64,000 nt of DNA from Ilex aquifolium (taxonomy: Eukaryota > Streptophyta > Magnoliopsida > Aquifoliales > Aquifoliaceae): NCBI GenBank assembly GCA_951799425.1, contig OX637395.1:11262451-11326450 (forward strand), read 5' to 3'. Under the pieces are notes generated by a model that made no database searches, was not told the DNA's origin, and saw only the letters and a program-made list of their open reading frames with translations. Shown piece after piece: positions 48,776 through 60,294 of the stretch. A program made the translations under genes and the position numbers. Position 1 is the stretch's first letter. Each line of letters begins with the position of its first letter.

Positions 48776-49791
48776 AGGGTAAATTACACTGACGTTTCCA
48801 ATAGATTGATTTAATTATAGAGACACCCTTTAATTTTTTAAAATTACACTAACACCCTTTATTGTTTACTTACCCATTTCAAAAAGTATCCTTATGATTA
48901 GCATTGTTATTGACAATGTCAAAAAAATGATTACATCATCAACTTTTTACACTTTAATACCAATATTAGTATATTACCCCTGAACAAAATTAAATTAATC
49001 TGTTTATTTTCGTGTCATATTCGTATTCGTATTCATATTCGTTTTTTTTTTATAACGTGGAATCTCTCCAAAGTAAGACCACTTTGGACTCATACCTGCA
49101 AGAGTAAACCCTGAATACCTGCAATCACTCGCAAACTACAGGTATCGGTTAAGCCCGAGAAACACCAGTAAGAGTCGAACCCCTGACGTCCAGGTCTACG
49201 GGTTGTCTAGGTTCAACTCCATACTGCTAGGCTACCCGTGCGGGTGTGTTTATATTCATGTTGACTCATATAAACTTTGAATAAAATAATTTAACGCTAA
49301 GATTCTATTATCACTTAATTGAATTTATGCTCATACTTTTTTCTAATTAACTTAATAAATATAGCAATAATAATTAGTAAAAATATTTTTTTTATACAAT
49401 AATTATGACAGTGTTTAATAAACAACAACAAATAATTAATATTTTATTTTTATAATATCAATTAAACATGTTGATCGTATCAATTTCGTATTGTTCGTGT
49501 TAACATACAAACGAAAAGATAGAAAAAGTTCAACACGATTAAATAAACGAATTGATCATATCAGTTTCAGATTTTGCGAGTTGAACCTGAAAATGATCCA
49601 TTTATAAATATTTAAATATATGAGAGAATGATAAGTAAAAAATGATGTATGATAAGGATAATTATGAAAAATCACATTTTTTTTATATTTGTTAAAGGAC
49701 AGACCTAATAGGGGGTGTCAATGTAATTTTAGAAAATTGAGGGATGTTTCTATAATTAAACTAATCTATAGGGGTGTCAATGTAATTTACC
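48776..49791. mobile_element. Long-TIR element of GGTAAATTAC type
   Basis: The left end GGGTAAATTACACTGACG and the right end (ATGGTAAATTACATTGACA on the other strand) pair for about 90 bp, including TTTAATTATAGA. Flanks of GACAA and ATAAAGAAA type only loosely match, so the duplication is eroded. It resembles the intronic MITE at 30617 in its terminal GGGTAAATTA. A tRNA-derived SINE sits inside (49031-49253). No transposase is seen. Confidence 0.7.
49031..49253 (-). mobile_element. tRNA-derived SINE nested in the long-TIR element
   Basis: On the minus strand, a box-A-like GTAGCCTAGCAGTATGGAG (about 49220-49238) is followed by a perfect box-B-like GGGGTTCGACTC (about 49175). The end is A-rich (plus-strand T run at 49044-49053). 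The flanks TATTCATATTCG and ATATTCATGTTG look like an eroded target-site duplication. It is not a tRNA gene because the body does not fold as one and continues about 150 bp beyond box B. Confidence 0.75.
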
Positions 49792-49832
49792 ATAAAGAAA
49801 ATGTTACATAACATAAATAAAACTTAAAAATT

Positions 49833-49925
49833 ACAACTCAAATGTATATTATTTCTTGGATGAGTGTGTCTCATTGAAAAAGTTGATTGATATCTACTCA
49901 TTCAAGAGATAATATACATTTGGAT
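49833..49925. mobile_element. Small foldback MITE
   Basis: The left arm CTCAAATGTATATTATTTCT and right arm (ATCCAAATGTATATTATCTC on the other strand) pair for about 40 bp, with ATGAGTGTGTCTC/GATATCTACTCAT nearer the loop. It resembles the hairpin at 29232-29362. The exact ends are not determined. Confidence 0.6.
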
Positions 49926-50217
49926 TGCATAGCATTACTCATATTAAAATATTATTTTTGTTGGTATTATAACTTTATTTTTTATTTAATATACAAGTAT
50001 TATGTGTAAAAAATTTATTTGATTATTTTTAATCAATAATTATGAATCAGTTAAATTAAAAGTAGCAATCAAAATTAAATATTAAATTTTCAGCAGAGTA
50101 ACCCTTCATAATCTAATTCAAAATATAATAGTGTATTTTATCAAGCATGTGAGTATTTCAGTCATCATTATTTTTAATTTTATCATGTTCGTCTCTCAAA
50201 TTTTTAATTTATATTTA

Positions 50218-50611
50218 CTAATAATAATTTTATGCCTGAAGACACTTTATAATATTTTGAGTATTGATCGTGTAATGTTTTATATTTTAAAGTATAATTT
50301 ATTTTTTATTTAATTATGCAATTTAATATTAAACAAAAAAAAAAAGAGAAAGGTAAGAGATTGAGAGAGAGAGAGAGAGAGAGAGAGGGGTTAAGTGTAG
50401 ATTAGTGGTATTTCCTGGTAATGAGGAGTGTGTTGGTTAAATTGTCTGATAATTGGGGTTGTGCAAAAAATATAATAGTTTTTAGCAGAAAAAAAAATTG
50501 GGATAAATTTTGTACCAATTGATCAAAATATATGAAAATTAGATTAATCTTGACCGTTGTTATACTTTTATAAGTTGAGAATTCAACTTCTTAGCTATTA
50601 TGTTAGATAGA
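50218..50611 (-). mobile_element. Helitron-like unit 1 of a tandem pair
   Basis: On the minus strand the unit begins TCTATCTAACATAATAG at 50611 and ends with AGTGTCTTCAGGCATAAAA then TTATTATTAG at 50218, where the last four bases vary from CTAG to TTAG. The 5' TC directly abuts the CTAG of unit 2, the junction expected for tandem Helitrons. Unit length is 394 bp. Units 1 and 2 align over nearly their whole length, sharing AAAAATTGGGATAAATTTT and TAGATTAATCTTGAC. Confidence 0.65.
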
Positions 50612-50965
50612 CTAGCAATAATCTCATTTCTGAAGACATTCTGCATTACTATAAATCGAGCAATGATCATATAACGTTTATATTTTAAATAATATTTTTT
50701 TCTTTTTTTTTTTAATTATGTAATTTAATATTTGAGGGGACATAGAGAAAATAATATGGAGAAGAGGAAGGGGGGTAGGTGTATATTAGTGGAATGTTTA
50801 ACATTGAGAACCATGTAAAAAAGATGAAGTTCTTAAGCGGAAAAAAAATTGGGATAAATTTTTTACTATTGAATCAAAGTAGATAAAAATTAGATTAATC
50901 TTGACTATTATTGTGCTTCTATAAGTTAAAAATTCAATTTTCTAACTGTAATATTAAATAAATTC
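50612..50965 (-). mobile_element. Helitron-like unit 2 of a tandem pair
   Basis: A diverged relative of unit 1. The minus-strand 3' end carries the AATGTCTTCAGAAATGAG palindrome and ends CTAG at 50612. The 5' end is placed near 50965 by alignment with unit 1. A GA-run in unit 1 (50350-50387) is missing here. No coding capacity is seen. Confidence 0.62.
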
Positions 50966-52070
50966 TATCCAATTGATACATAATAGTTTAAATTGACTAA
51001 CAGAAATAATTACGCACATCTTACATAATTATATTTGGATGACCATTCTTTTGAAAATTTCCAAAACTAAAGTTACAAATTAGAATAATAAAGATCGAAG
51101 TGATATAATTTTAAAATGTGAAGGATTAAGAAACTCATCAAGTATAGTCATGTGAGATGCAAATGTCCATCTTTATTAGTTAATTTAAATAATACTTTTT
51201 AATTTAACCAAACAAAAAAAATTATTATATTTTACCTTTCACATATAATCTATTTATATACCACCATGCTCCGATGATTCTACTAGCATTCTTGGATTTT
51301 GGGTAGAATCTTTGGATCTTTTTTGAAGCCAAGTTTCCCAATGCATAATCTACCTTGGTTTGATTAATGGAATGGTTGATTTCTAAGGGAGAGATTGTCA
51401 TGCTGTGTGATCCCCTTAATTAACGGCACGAGAGAAGGCGGTCGTTTTTCAATACTAGAGATTTTCTTAATTTTGTTCCTATCCCATTTATAGTTGGAGT
51501 TTTACAGATTGAAATCTCCTATAATATATTTTCTTTTTAATTTGATTTTCGATAGATTATCTATCATCTATTTAATTAGAATAATGCTATTTGGACCATA
51601 GTTTTAAAATCCGGCCAGGACGTCAACCCGACAAAGGGACCGGGTTAATGGGTCACTGGTTCAACCGTTGGATCACTAGTCGGACCGGTAATATAATAAA
51701 AAATTAAAAAATAATTATAAATACTAAAAAATAAGCTAAAAAATTACAATAATTATAAAAATAACATCTCATCAAACATGTATCCAATTTCAATGTATTC
51801 AAACTGATAATGCAACAACATTAGATTTTTAGAAATAGGAATCAAAACGCATTTCTTGATCATAGAGTCTTGAGATTAGGGATCTAACAAATAAAAATTA
51901 TTAAACTATTCAATGACACTGATCAAACAGAGTCAATTTGAACAAACCCATTTTGCTTGTTGTACAATGTGGTGCAAAAAATCCAAGAACAATATGTGTC
52001 AAGAAAACGGAGAACCACTATATCACAGAACTCTCTCCCACACAAACTATAGATACAGAAACATAAACAT

Positions 52071-52119
<49 letters not shown>

Positions 52120-52711
52120 AACACATACAGGTGGAGAGAGAGAGAGAGAGAGAAGGGGGGGAGGGAACTCACCTCGTCACTGGACTGGAGGTTGTGCTCA
52201 GTCGCTGGAGTCACTGCTCAGTCGGTGGTGCCCGGTGGAGTCGCCGCTCAGTCGCTAGTGCCTCGTGGAGCTATGCTCAACCGATGGTGCCTGGTGGTGC
52301 TCAACCGATGGTGCTCAGTCACACGACTGTATAAAACCAGACCAGAGCAGGAGAGATTGAGAGTTTGTGAGAGAGAGAGAGGAACGAAGTATGATGTAGC
52401 TTCATAGAAATCATTGGATCAACATTAAGTTCTAATGTTTGATTGGGCCTACAGTCAATCCAAAAGTCACAGTGAATTAAGTCTGTAAATTGTGTCAATA
52501 AATTATGTCCGAATAACATTGTTAATTTAATTATGACCTATTTTATACACGTGGGTTCCTCGGTCATTAATAACGACTCACTTACCATTATTCGAGCTTT
52601 TTGGAGTGAGATTCACTCGAATATTTATTCTCTTGGTGAATTAATTACCGTGAATTCAAGTGAGATCCATTATATGTAAATGAGTCTGTCACTTATTAAT
52701 GGTGAATAATA
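50966..52711. other. Spacer with simple repeats and a CCGG-rich remnant
   Basis: No gene is seen. At about 51603-51690, CCGGCCAGGACG, GACCGGGTTAA and GGACCGGTAA resemble the subterminal parts of the hAT-like family at 7714 and 40655, probably an old fragment. AC (52072-52105), AT (52105-52119) and GA (52134-52153) microsatellites follow. A GC-rich degenerate minisatellite built on GCTCAGTCGCTGGAGTC and GCTCAACCGATGGTG occupies 52195-52325. Confidence 0.55.
52072..52153. repeat. Compound (AC)n(AT)n ... (GA)n microsatellite
   Basis: An AC run at 52072-52105 passes into AT (52105-52119), and a GA run follows at 52134-52153. The overlapping 164-residue plus-strand frame is a translation of these repeats and is not supported as a gene. 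Confidence 0.9.
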
Positions 52712-55700
52712 TACCAAATAGCATTCACTCTAAGGAGACTCGAATCTTTGACCTTGTGTATAGGCCTGTCAATAGATCGAATTTCAGTTTGAATTTGAAT
52801 CTGTTTAACCGAATATGGACCAATATTTTTATCTGTTTATCTGAATTCGATTTAAATCAGTTTAGATATCTTAAATCGAATATGGGTATGGATATATATG
52901 AATCTGATCTGGTTAATATATACACATATATGTATATTCATTATTTGTATTTAATCTAAAAAAAATTATTTATTAAAATTTTGGTGATTACCATTATAAA
53001 TCGAACTAGGTAATCGGACTAAATAATTGACTATAAGCAGATTCATATATGAATTAATATTTTTTATCCGTTGGATAAACAGATTAGATTCGGTGATAAA
53101 TTTTTTAATCGGATAAACTTAGATCTGGTCCAAAATCTAATCCATTAACAAGCCTACTTACTTGTATATTGGGGAGTCACGGAAAGGTTGGCTTATAACG
53201 TAAAAATAAATTGACCAATGATAACATTAGAGGTAATATATCATTACTAAGTAAAATGATAAGTCTACGGTACCTAAAATATAATTTTTTATATTTATGT
53301 AAAAAACTTTGAGGGACAAAATACAACTAATTAACATTATTTAGAATCCATCATAACATTTTGGAATCGATCTTAGACCCTCAAAATTTTGTATTTTTTT
53401 GAGATCGATTCTAATATTTTGCGTTCGATCCTACATGGTTTACCAAATAGCATTCACTCTAAGGAGACTCGAATCTTTGACCTTGTGTATAGGCCTGTCA
53501 ATAGATCGAATTTCAGTTTGAATCTGAATCTGTTTAACCGAATATGGACCAATATTTTTATCTGTTTATCTGAATTCGATTTAAATCAGTTTAGATATCT
53601 TAAATCGAATATGGGTATGGATATATATGAATCTGATCTGGTTAATATATACACATATATGTATATTCATTATTTGTATTTAATCTAAAAAAAATTATTT
53701 ATTAAAATTTTGGTGATTACCATTATAAATCGAACTAGGTAATCGGACTGAATAATTGACTATAAGCAGATTCAGATATGAATTAATATTTTTTATCCGT
53801 TGGATAAACAGATTAGATTCGGTGATAGATTTTTTAATCAGATAAACTTAGATCCGGTCCAAAATCTAATCCATTAACAAGCCTACTTACTTGTATATTG
53901 GGGAGTCACGGAAAGGTTGGCTTATAACGTAAAAATAAATTGACCAATGATAACATTAGAGGTAATATATCACTACTAAGTAAAATGATAAGTCTACGGT
54001 ACCTAAAATATAATTTTTTATATTTATGTAAAAAACTTTGAGGGACAAAATACAACTAATTAACATTATTTAGAATCCATCATAACATTTTGGAATCGAT
54101 CTTAGACCCTCAAAATTTTGTATTTTTTTGAGATCGATTCTAATATTTTGCGTTCGATCCTACATGGTTTACCAAATAGCATTCACTCTAAGGAGACTCG
54201 AATCTTTGACCTTGTGTATAGGCCTGTCAATAGATCGAATTTCAGTTTGAATCTGAATCTGTTTAACCGAATATGGACCAATATTTTTATCTGTTTATCT
54301 GAATTCGATTTAAATCAGTTTAGATATCTTAAATCGAATATGGGTATGGATATATATGAATCTGATCTGGTTAATATATACACATATATGTATATTCATT
54401 ATTTGTATTTAATCTAAAAAAAATTATTTATTAAAATTTTGGTGATTACCATTATAAATCGAACTAGGTAATCGGACTGAATAATTGACTATAAGCAGAT
54501 TCAGATATGAATTAATATTTTTTATCCGTTGGATAAACAGATTAGATTCGGTGATAGATTTTTTAATCAGATAAACTTAGATCCGGTCCAAAATCTAATC
54601 CATTAACAAGCCTACTTACTTGTATATTGGGGAGTCACGGAAAGGTTGGCTTATAACGTAAAAATAAATTGACCAATGATAACATTAGAGGTAATATATC
54701 ACTACTAAGTAAAATGATAAGTCTACGGTACCTAAAATATAATTTTTTATATTTATGTAAAAAACTTTGAGGGACAAAATACAACTAATTAACATTATTT
54801 AGAATCCATCATAACATTTTGGAATCGATCTTAGACCCTCAAAATTTTGTATTTTTTTGAGATCGATTCTAATATTTTGCGTTCGATCCTACATGGTTTA
54901 CCAAATAGCATTCACTCTAAGGAGACTCGAATCTTTGACCTTGTGTATAGGCCTGTCAATAGATCGAATTTCAGTTTGAATCTGAATCTGTTTAACCGAA
55001 TATGGACCAATATTTTTATCTGTTTATCTGAATTCGATTTAAATCAGTTTAGATATCTTAAATCGAATATGGGTATGGATATATATGAATCTGATCTGGT
55101 TAATATATACACATATATGTATATTCATTATTTGTATTTAATCTAAAAAAAATTATTTATTAAAATTTTGGTGATTACCATTATAAATCGAACTAGGTAA
55201 TCGGACTGAATAATTGACTATAAGCAGATTCAGATATGAATTAATATTTTTTATCCGTTGGATAAACAGATTAGATTCGGTGATAGATTTTTTAATCAGA
55301 TAAACTTAGATCCGGTCCAAAATCTAATCCATTAACAAGCCTACTTACTTGTATATTGGGGAGTCACGGAAAGGTTGGCTTATAACGTAAAAATAAATTG
55401 ACCAATGATAACATTAGAGGTAATATATCACTACTAAGTAAAATGATAAGTCTACGGTACCTAAAATATAATTTTTTATATTTATGTAAAAAACTTTGAG
55501 GGACAAAATACAACTAATTAACATTATTTAGAATCCATCATAACATTTTGGAATCGATCTTAGACCCTCAAAATTTTGTATTTTTTTGAGATCGATTCTA
55601 ATATTTTGCGTTCGATCCTACATGGTTTACCAAATAGCATTCACTCTAAGGAGACTCGAATCTTTGACCTTGTGTATAGGCCTGTCAATAGATCGAATTT

Positions 55701-56356
55701 CAGTTTGAATCTGAATCTGTTTAACCGAATATGGACCAATATTTTTATCTGTTTATCTGAATTCGATTTAAATCAGTTTAGATATCTTAAATCGAATATG
55801 GGTATGGATATATATGAATCTGATCTGGTTAATATATACACATATATGTATATTCATTATTTGTATTTAATCTAAAAAAAATTATTTATTAAAATTTTGG
55901 TGATTACCATTATAAATCGAACTAGGTAATCGGACTGAATAATTGACTATAAGCAGATTCAGATATGAATTAATATTTTTTATCCGTTGGATAAACAGAT
56001 TAGATTCGGTGATAGATTTTTTAATCAGATAAACTTAGATCCGGTCCAAAATCTAATCCATTAACAAGCCTACTTACTTGTATATTGGGGAGTCACGGAA
56101 AGGTTGGCTTATAACGTAAAAATAAATTGACCAATGATAACATTAGAGGTAATATATCACTACTAAGTAAAATGATAAGTCTACGGTACCTAAAATATAA
56201 TTTTTTATATTTATGTAAAAAACTTTGAGGGACAAAATACAACTAATTAACATTATTTAGAATCCATCATAACATTTTGGAATCGATCTTAGACCCTCAA
56301 AATTTTGTATTTTTTTGAGATCGATTCTAATATTTTGCGTTCGATCCTACATGGTT
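52712..56356. repeat. Tandem array of five 729-bp units
   Basis: Units start at 52712, 53441, 54170, 54899 and 55628, each opening TACCAAATAGCATTCACTC, except that the final TACC at 56357 leads out of the array. By eye, units 2 to 5 are identical, and unit 1 differs from them at about seven positions (1 per cent). Each unit holds an eroded inverted-repeat stretch (AGGCCTGTCAATAGATCG and, on the other strand, AGGCTTGTTAATGGATTAG) that looks like an old hAT-like MITE. Each also carries a 10-bp hairpin GAATCGATCT/AGATCGATTC near the unit end. The 99-residue frame repeated in each copy has no recognised motif. Confidence 0.97.
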
Positions 56357-56372
56357 TACCATATTTAGTTAC

Positions 56373-56565
56373 GAGCAATGTTATTGGGACATAATTGAAT
56401 GACATAATTTGGGGACATAATGAGTTGTCACCAATGAAATGATAATGAATTCATTTAATGCTACAATGACACCCATCATTAAATATATTTCACTATCATT
56501 TCATTGGTGACAACTCATTATGTCCCCAAATTATGTCCTTCAATTATGTCTCAATAGCATTAGTG
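56373..56565. mobile_element. Mutator-like MITE of 193 bp with 9-bp duplication
   Basis: Perfect TTTAGTTAC repeats (56364-56372 and 56566-56574) flank it. The arms GAGCAATGTTATTGGGACAT and, on the other strand, CACTAATGCTATTGAGACAT pair for about 80 bp, including GGGGACATAATGAGTTGTCA. The high arm identity suggests recent activity. The right duplication overlaps the CTAG terminus of Helitron H3, so the MITE landed at the Helitron edge. Confidence 0.9.
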
Positions 56566-56573
56566 TTTAGTTA

Positions 56574-58445
56574 CTAGTAATAACTTGTGCCTGAAGGCAC
56601 ATTGCAATATAAAAGTAGAGCCCCTCAAAGAATCGAGCACACTATATCAAATATTAAATTGTGACAATCACTTTTTTTTTTAAATGGACAAAATTCGTGC
56701 CTGAAGATATTGCGTAACACAAACTCGAGCACTAATCATGTAATATATATATTTTTAATAGCATGCAAATATTTGAAGTAGTTACGCCATTTTGAATCAA
56801 TTTAGACCAAAAAAATCAATAGAGTTTACTTTAAAAACAAAATACAAAAAAATCAACTTGTGTACATAATTTATCGAATGACTAAGAAATACATGAATTT
56901 AAAGAAAACACGACCTAACTCATTATCGAATTCAATATCACACCCCAATTTTACCTTAACAAAGTCATTTAGCAACAACATAGTAATATCAGCAATAAAA
57001 TAAAATTTAGTTTTATACATATAAATTTACATATATCAAATTCAACTTGTAATTCCAAATGTACGTGTTTAATTGATATCCTTTAATCGACTAATTCTTT
57101 TGAAATTAATCGTTAAATAAGATTCCATCAAATTAATACCTCATTTTCACGAAATGTCACACAATGGGTGGGTCAGGCTAATTAGCTTATAGGCCGCTAC
57201 TCTTTTATGTGACTCCCCATATCCGCGTTAAATTGGGTGGGCTAGTCCCCATTGATTAATGGGGAAATTGGAAGGGGGTACACCAAATTAGACTTAATTG
57301 TAAAAAAGTACACAGAAAAAAATGTTGGCTAATTAAGTCTTTAATTTTGATACTTATTTGTATCTAAGTACATTATTTGAATTTTATTGATTTTTTTGTG
57401 ACATTTTTGTCCTCCATTGATCCATGTGTATTTTTTTTGGAAAGTGGTGCATTAAACATCTCCTACTTTTATGGGAAAGTGGTGCATTAAATTCGTGTCT
57501 ATACTTGTTTGAATATATATACAAATTCAAACAAGTATATATATATACACACACACACACACATATATATATACACGAATTTATATATATATATATATAA
57601 ATTCGTGTGTATATATATATATATTCGTACACACATATACATATATACATATATAAATTCGTGTATATATATATATATATATATACATATATATATGAGA
57701 AGTTTAATATTCTATATTTGTATATCCTCCCTTGATTCATGCGAATTTTTTTTAGAACTTTAATATTCTATTTTTGTATATCCTCCCTTGATTCATGTGA
57801 ATTTTTTTTGGAAAGTGATTTTATTTTCAAATTATATTTAATACACCTTTATTCATGCGGTTTTTTTTTTGGAAAGTAATTTTATTTTCAAATTAATTTA
57901 ATATCCGAAATAGTATAATAGTGTAACAATAACAGTGTAACAATAAAAGTGTAACAGTGTACCAATAACAGTGTAACAGTTATTGTTACACTATTACACT
58001 TTTATTGTTACACTTTGTACATGTGGTAATAAATTATAAACGGAGATGGACTGTTTTGAATGAAATTATGTGCAAATATATGTTTAACAAAATGTAATAG
58101 TACAATATTTTGTGTATATAGCTTGTTATACTATTATTGTTACACTATTACACTTTTATTGTTACACTGTTATTGTTACACTATTACACGATTAAGGATA
58201 TTAAATTAATTTGAAAATAAAACCACTTTCAAAAAAAAAAAGCATGAATCAAGGTGCATTAAATATAATTTACAAACAAAATCACTTTCCAAAAAAAATT
58301 CGCATGAATCAAGGGAGGACATACAAATATAGAATATTAAAGTTCTCATATATATATATATATACACACACACACATATATAATTTATATATATATATAA
58401 ATATGTATGTATACGTATATATATATATACACACACACATATATA

Positions 58446-58479
<34 letters not shown>

Positions 58480-58577
58480 TATATATATATGTGTGTATAT
58501 ATATAATATACGAATTTATATATATATATATATATATATATAAATTATATATATGTGTGTATATATATAATATACGA

Positions 58578-58622
<45 letters not shown>

Positions 58623-59049
58623 TCAAAGTGCATTAAATATAAGAGATTTTGAATTGTTAGTACACGTGAATCAAGGTGCATTAAAGATAAGAGATTTTGA
58701 ATTAAATGACCCTAAAGGGGGTATTTAGGTCTTTGAATAAGACATTTTTTAATGTGTACTTTTTGCCAAATAACTCTAATTAGGTGTACCGGCTTCCAAA
58801 AACCCCTTGATTAATTAGCTTAGCTTGGGAGAGAGAGAGAGAGTGCTAGAGTCCAATCACGTGTCCCACGCGGAATTGCATAGGAATGTGATGTAATATT
58901 TTGGGCGAGAAAGCAAGAATTAATAATGATTTTCAACCTTTTTTTAAAATAAACATAATTTTAAGATGATTTTAATTACGAAAAATAAAAGTAATTTTTT
59001 TTTATTTTTTGAGATTTAAATTGTCTTATACTTTATTATATAGAGAATT
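56574..59049 (-). mobile_element. Non-autonomous Helitron H3, interrupted by Mutator-like B2
   Basis: On the minus strand the 5' end near 59049 (TCTCTATATAATAAAGTAT, then GACAATTTAAATCTC) resembles the 5' parts of H1 and H2. The 3' end has a perfect GTGCCTTCAGGCAC palindrome and CTAG at 56574. A second, partial copy of the terminal palindrome lies at 56699-56712. Element B2 (57261-58806) sits inside. Linking the two ends into one element is inference, because the DNA between is heavily rearranged. Confidence 0.55.
57261..58806. mobile_element. Mutator-like element B2 with 9-bp duplication
   Basis: Perfect TTGATTAAT repeats (57252-57260 and 58807-58815) enclose 1546 bp. The ends GGGGAAATTGGAAGGGGG and, on the other strand, GGGGTTTTTGGAAGCCGG continue into shared GGTACACC and AAAAAGTACACA blocks, as in B1. 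The interior is a foldback: AT-rich microsatellites (57515-57690 and 58350-58620) and CCTCCCTTGATTCATGCGAA blocks mirror each other around a TGTTACACTATT/AATAGTGTAACA centre near 58050. The many TA-rich reading frames are spurious. Confidence 0.88.
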
Positions 59050-59091
59050 TGACATTTAGAAATTAGATTTTATCTTCACTAATTATATTTT

Positions 59092-59424
59092 TCATGATGG
59101 TACCGTTATCGGTACCGTAATGTTATCCACCCAAGTAATGGATATGACTCATGAGTCCAACTGCCAAGCAGAGCTCTGATCTGTAAATGCAAAGAACTAC
59201 TAAGGAGGTCCAGCTGCAAGATGCAACATGTTTTGCGAGAGGAAAACAGCTGCACTAATATTCTGGCCAATCTGGGCGAGCAGCAACAAGACAGACTAGT
59301 TGTCCTGAGGGAGCCCCCACCATTTTAAGTTCTACTATACTGGCTGACCCAGTTGGAATAGCTTTTGTAAGAGAGCCTTGAGGGCTTCAGTTTCACTTTT
59401 TCAATGTACCAAAAAAAAAAAAAA
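59092..59424 (+). mobile_element. 5'-truncated LINE tail with RNase H-like C-terminus
   Basis: From about 59222 one frame reads MQHVLREENSCTNILANLGE, then QQQDRLVVLREPPPF and a stop. This matches the C-terminal RNase H-like end (...REGN..AD.LANLG...) of plant L1-type LINEs. A 3' untranslated region and a 14-base poly-A tail (59411-59424) follow. Upstream coding parts are absent, as expected from 5' truncation during insertion. I could not identify a target-site duplication, so the left border is approximate. Confidence 0.7.
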
Positions 59425-59429
59425 CAAGT

Positions 59430-60289
59430 TATATGAGTCTTGTGTATATAACACTCATTATATAAAACGGATAGGTGTGTTAGACCGTTAAATAAATAAG
59501 TCGATATAAATTTAATTAAATTGCTAAACACAATACAAATTCACTAAATATGACTTCTACAAAACCATGTGATAGGCTTGGCCCAAAGCCCAACACAGGC
59601 TACAAGGGCCCAACTTGAATAAAGGACTCACCTGGACAAAACCCGATGGACCCAACCCAAAAGAGATCCATGCCTAATCAGGCTCATCAAGGCTCTAAGA
59701 GCCACGTTGCTTCAACTTTAATATTGTAAACTCAAGCACAGGTTGAGCGAAATAATATAATTCTCGGAAGACCAATGTCGAACCCTTAGGGAATTGTGAA
59801 ACAGTAGCAATCACACAAATACTACAACAAACTTGTGAAAACGATTTGTTTAAGAAATTGTTAAGTTGAAAATATTGATTGACGTAATTAAAACAGTATA
59901 ATAAAAATATTAGAACATCAGGTACTCCCTCTCAATTCCATACAATAATGATTAAAGACTTAAATCTTAATTCTAGACAAGAATCAAATGTCGGTTGATT
60001 CAAGTCACCGAATTAAGCAATAAAACCACAATTTATAATCAAATGATTATTTAGGAACCTGAATAATCATCAAATTATATTATTTTATGAAATAATGATA
60101 ATCAACTTAAGCGTGAAATAACCAGTTATTTACTCGCAGGAAAATTCAAGCAATCAATGTACATGGCACAATGATTCAATGATTTTTACAGGGCAAAAAC
60201 TTTGCTAATAAATCAAAAACTGAATTAATATAATATCACATATCATTAAGCTCAGAGTCAATAACATTACCGTACTTCATTGAGAGGTC
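59430..60289. other. Spacer, probably noncoding part of a retroelement
   Basis: No gene is seen. Phrases such as ACCAATGTCGAACCCTTAGGGAATTGTG (in pieces around 59781-59808) recall untranslated regions of large plant Ty3/gypsy elements. With the gag-like region at 63153-64000 this may be one decayed minus-strand element, but its borders are not visible. Confidence 0.35.
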
Positions 60290-60294
60290 TTTCC

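Noticed and set aside
51913-52407. 164-residue plus-strand frame
   Set aside because: Most of it is translated AC, AT and GA microsatellite and minisatellite sequence.
52699-55875. A 99-residue frame repeated five times
   Set aside because: It exists because the DNA is tandemly repeated. It spans an old inverted-repeat element, shows no motif, and all copies are too similar to judge selection.
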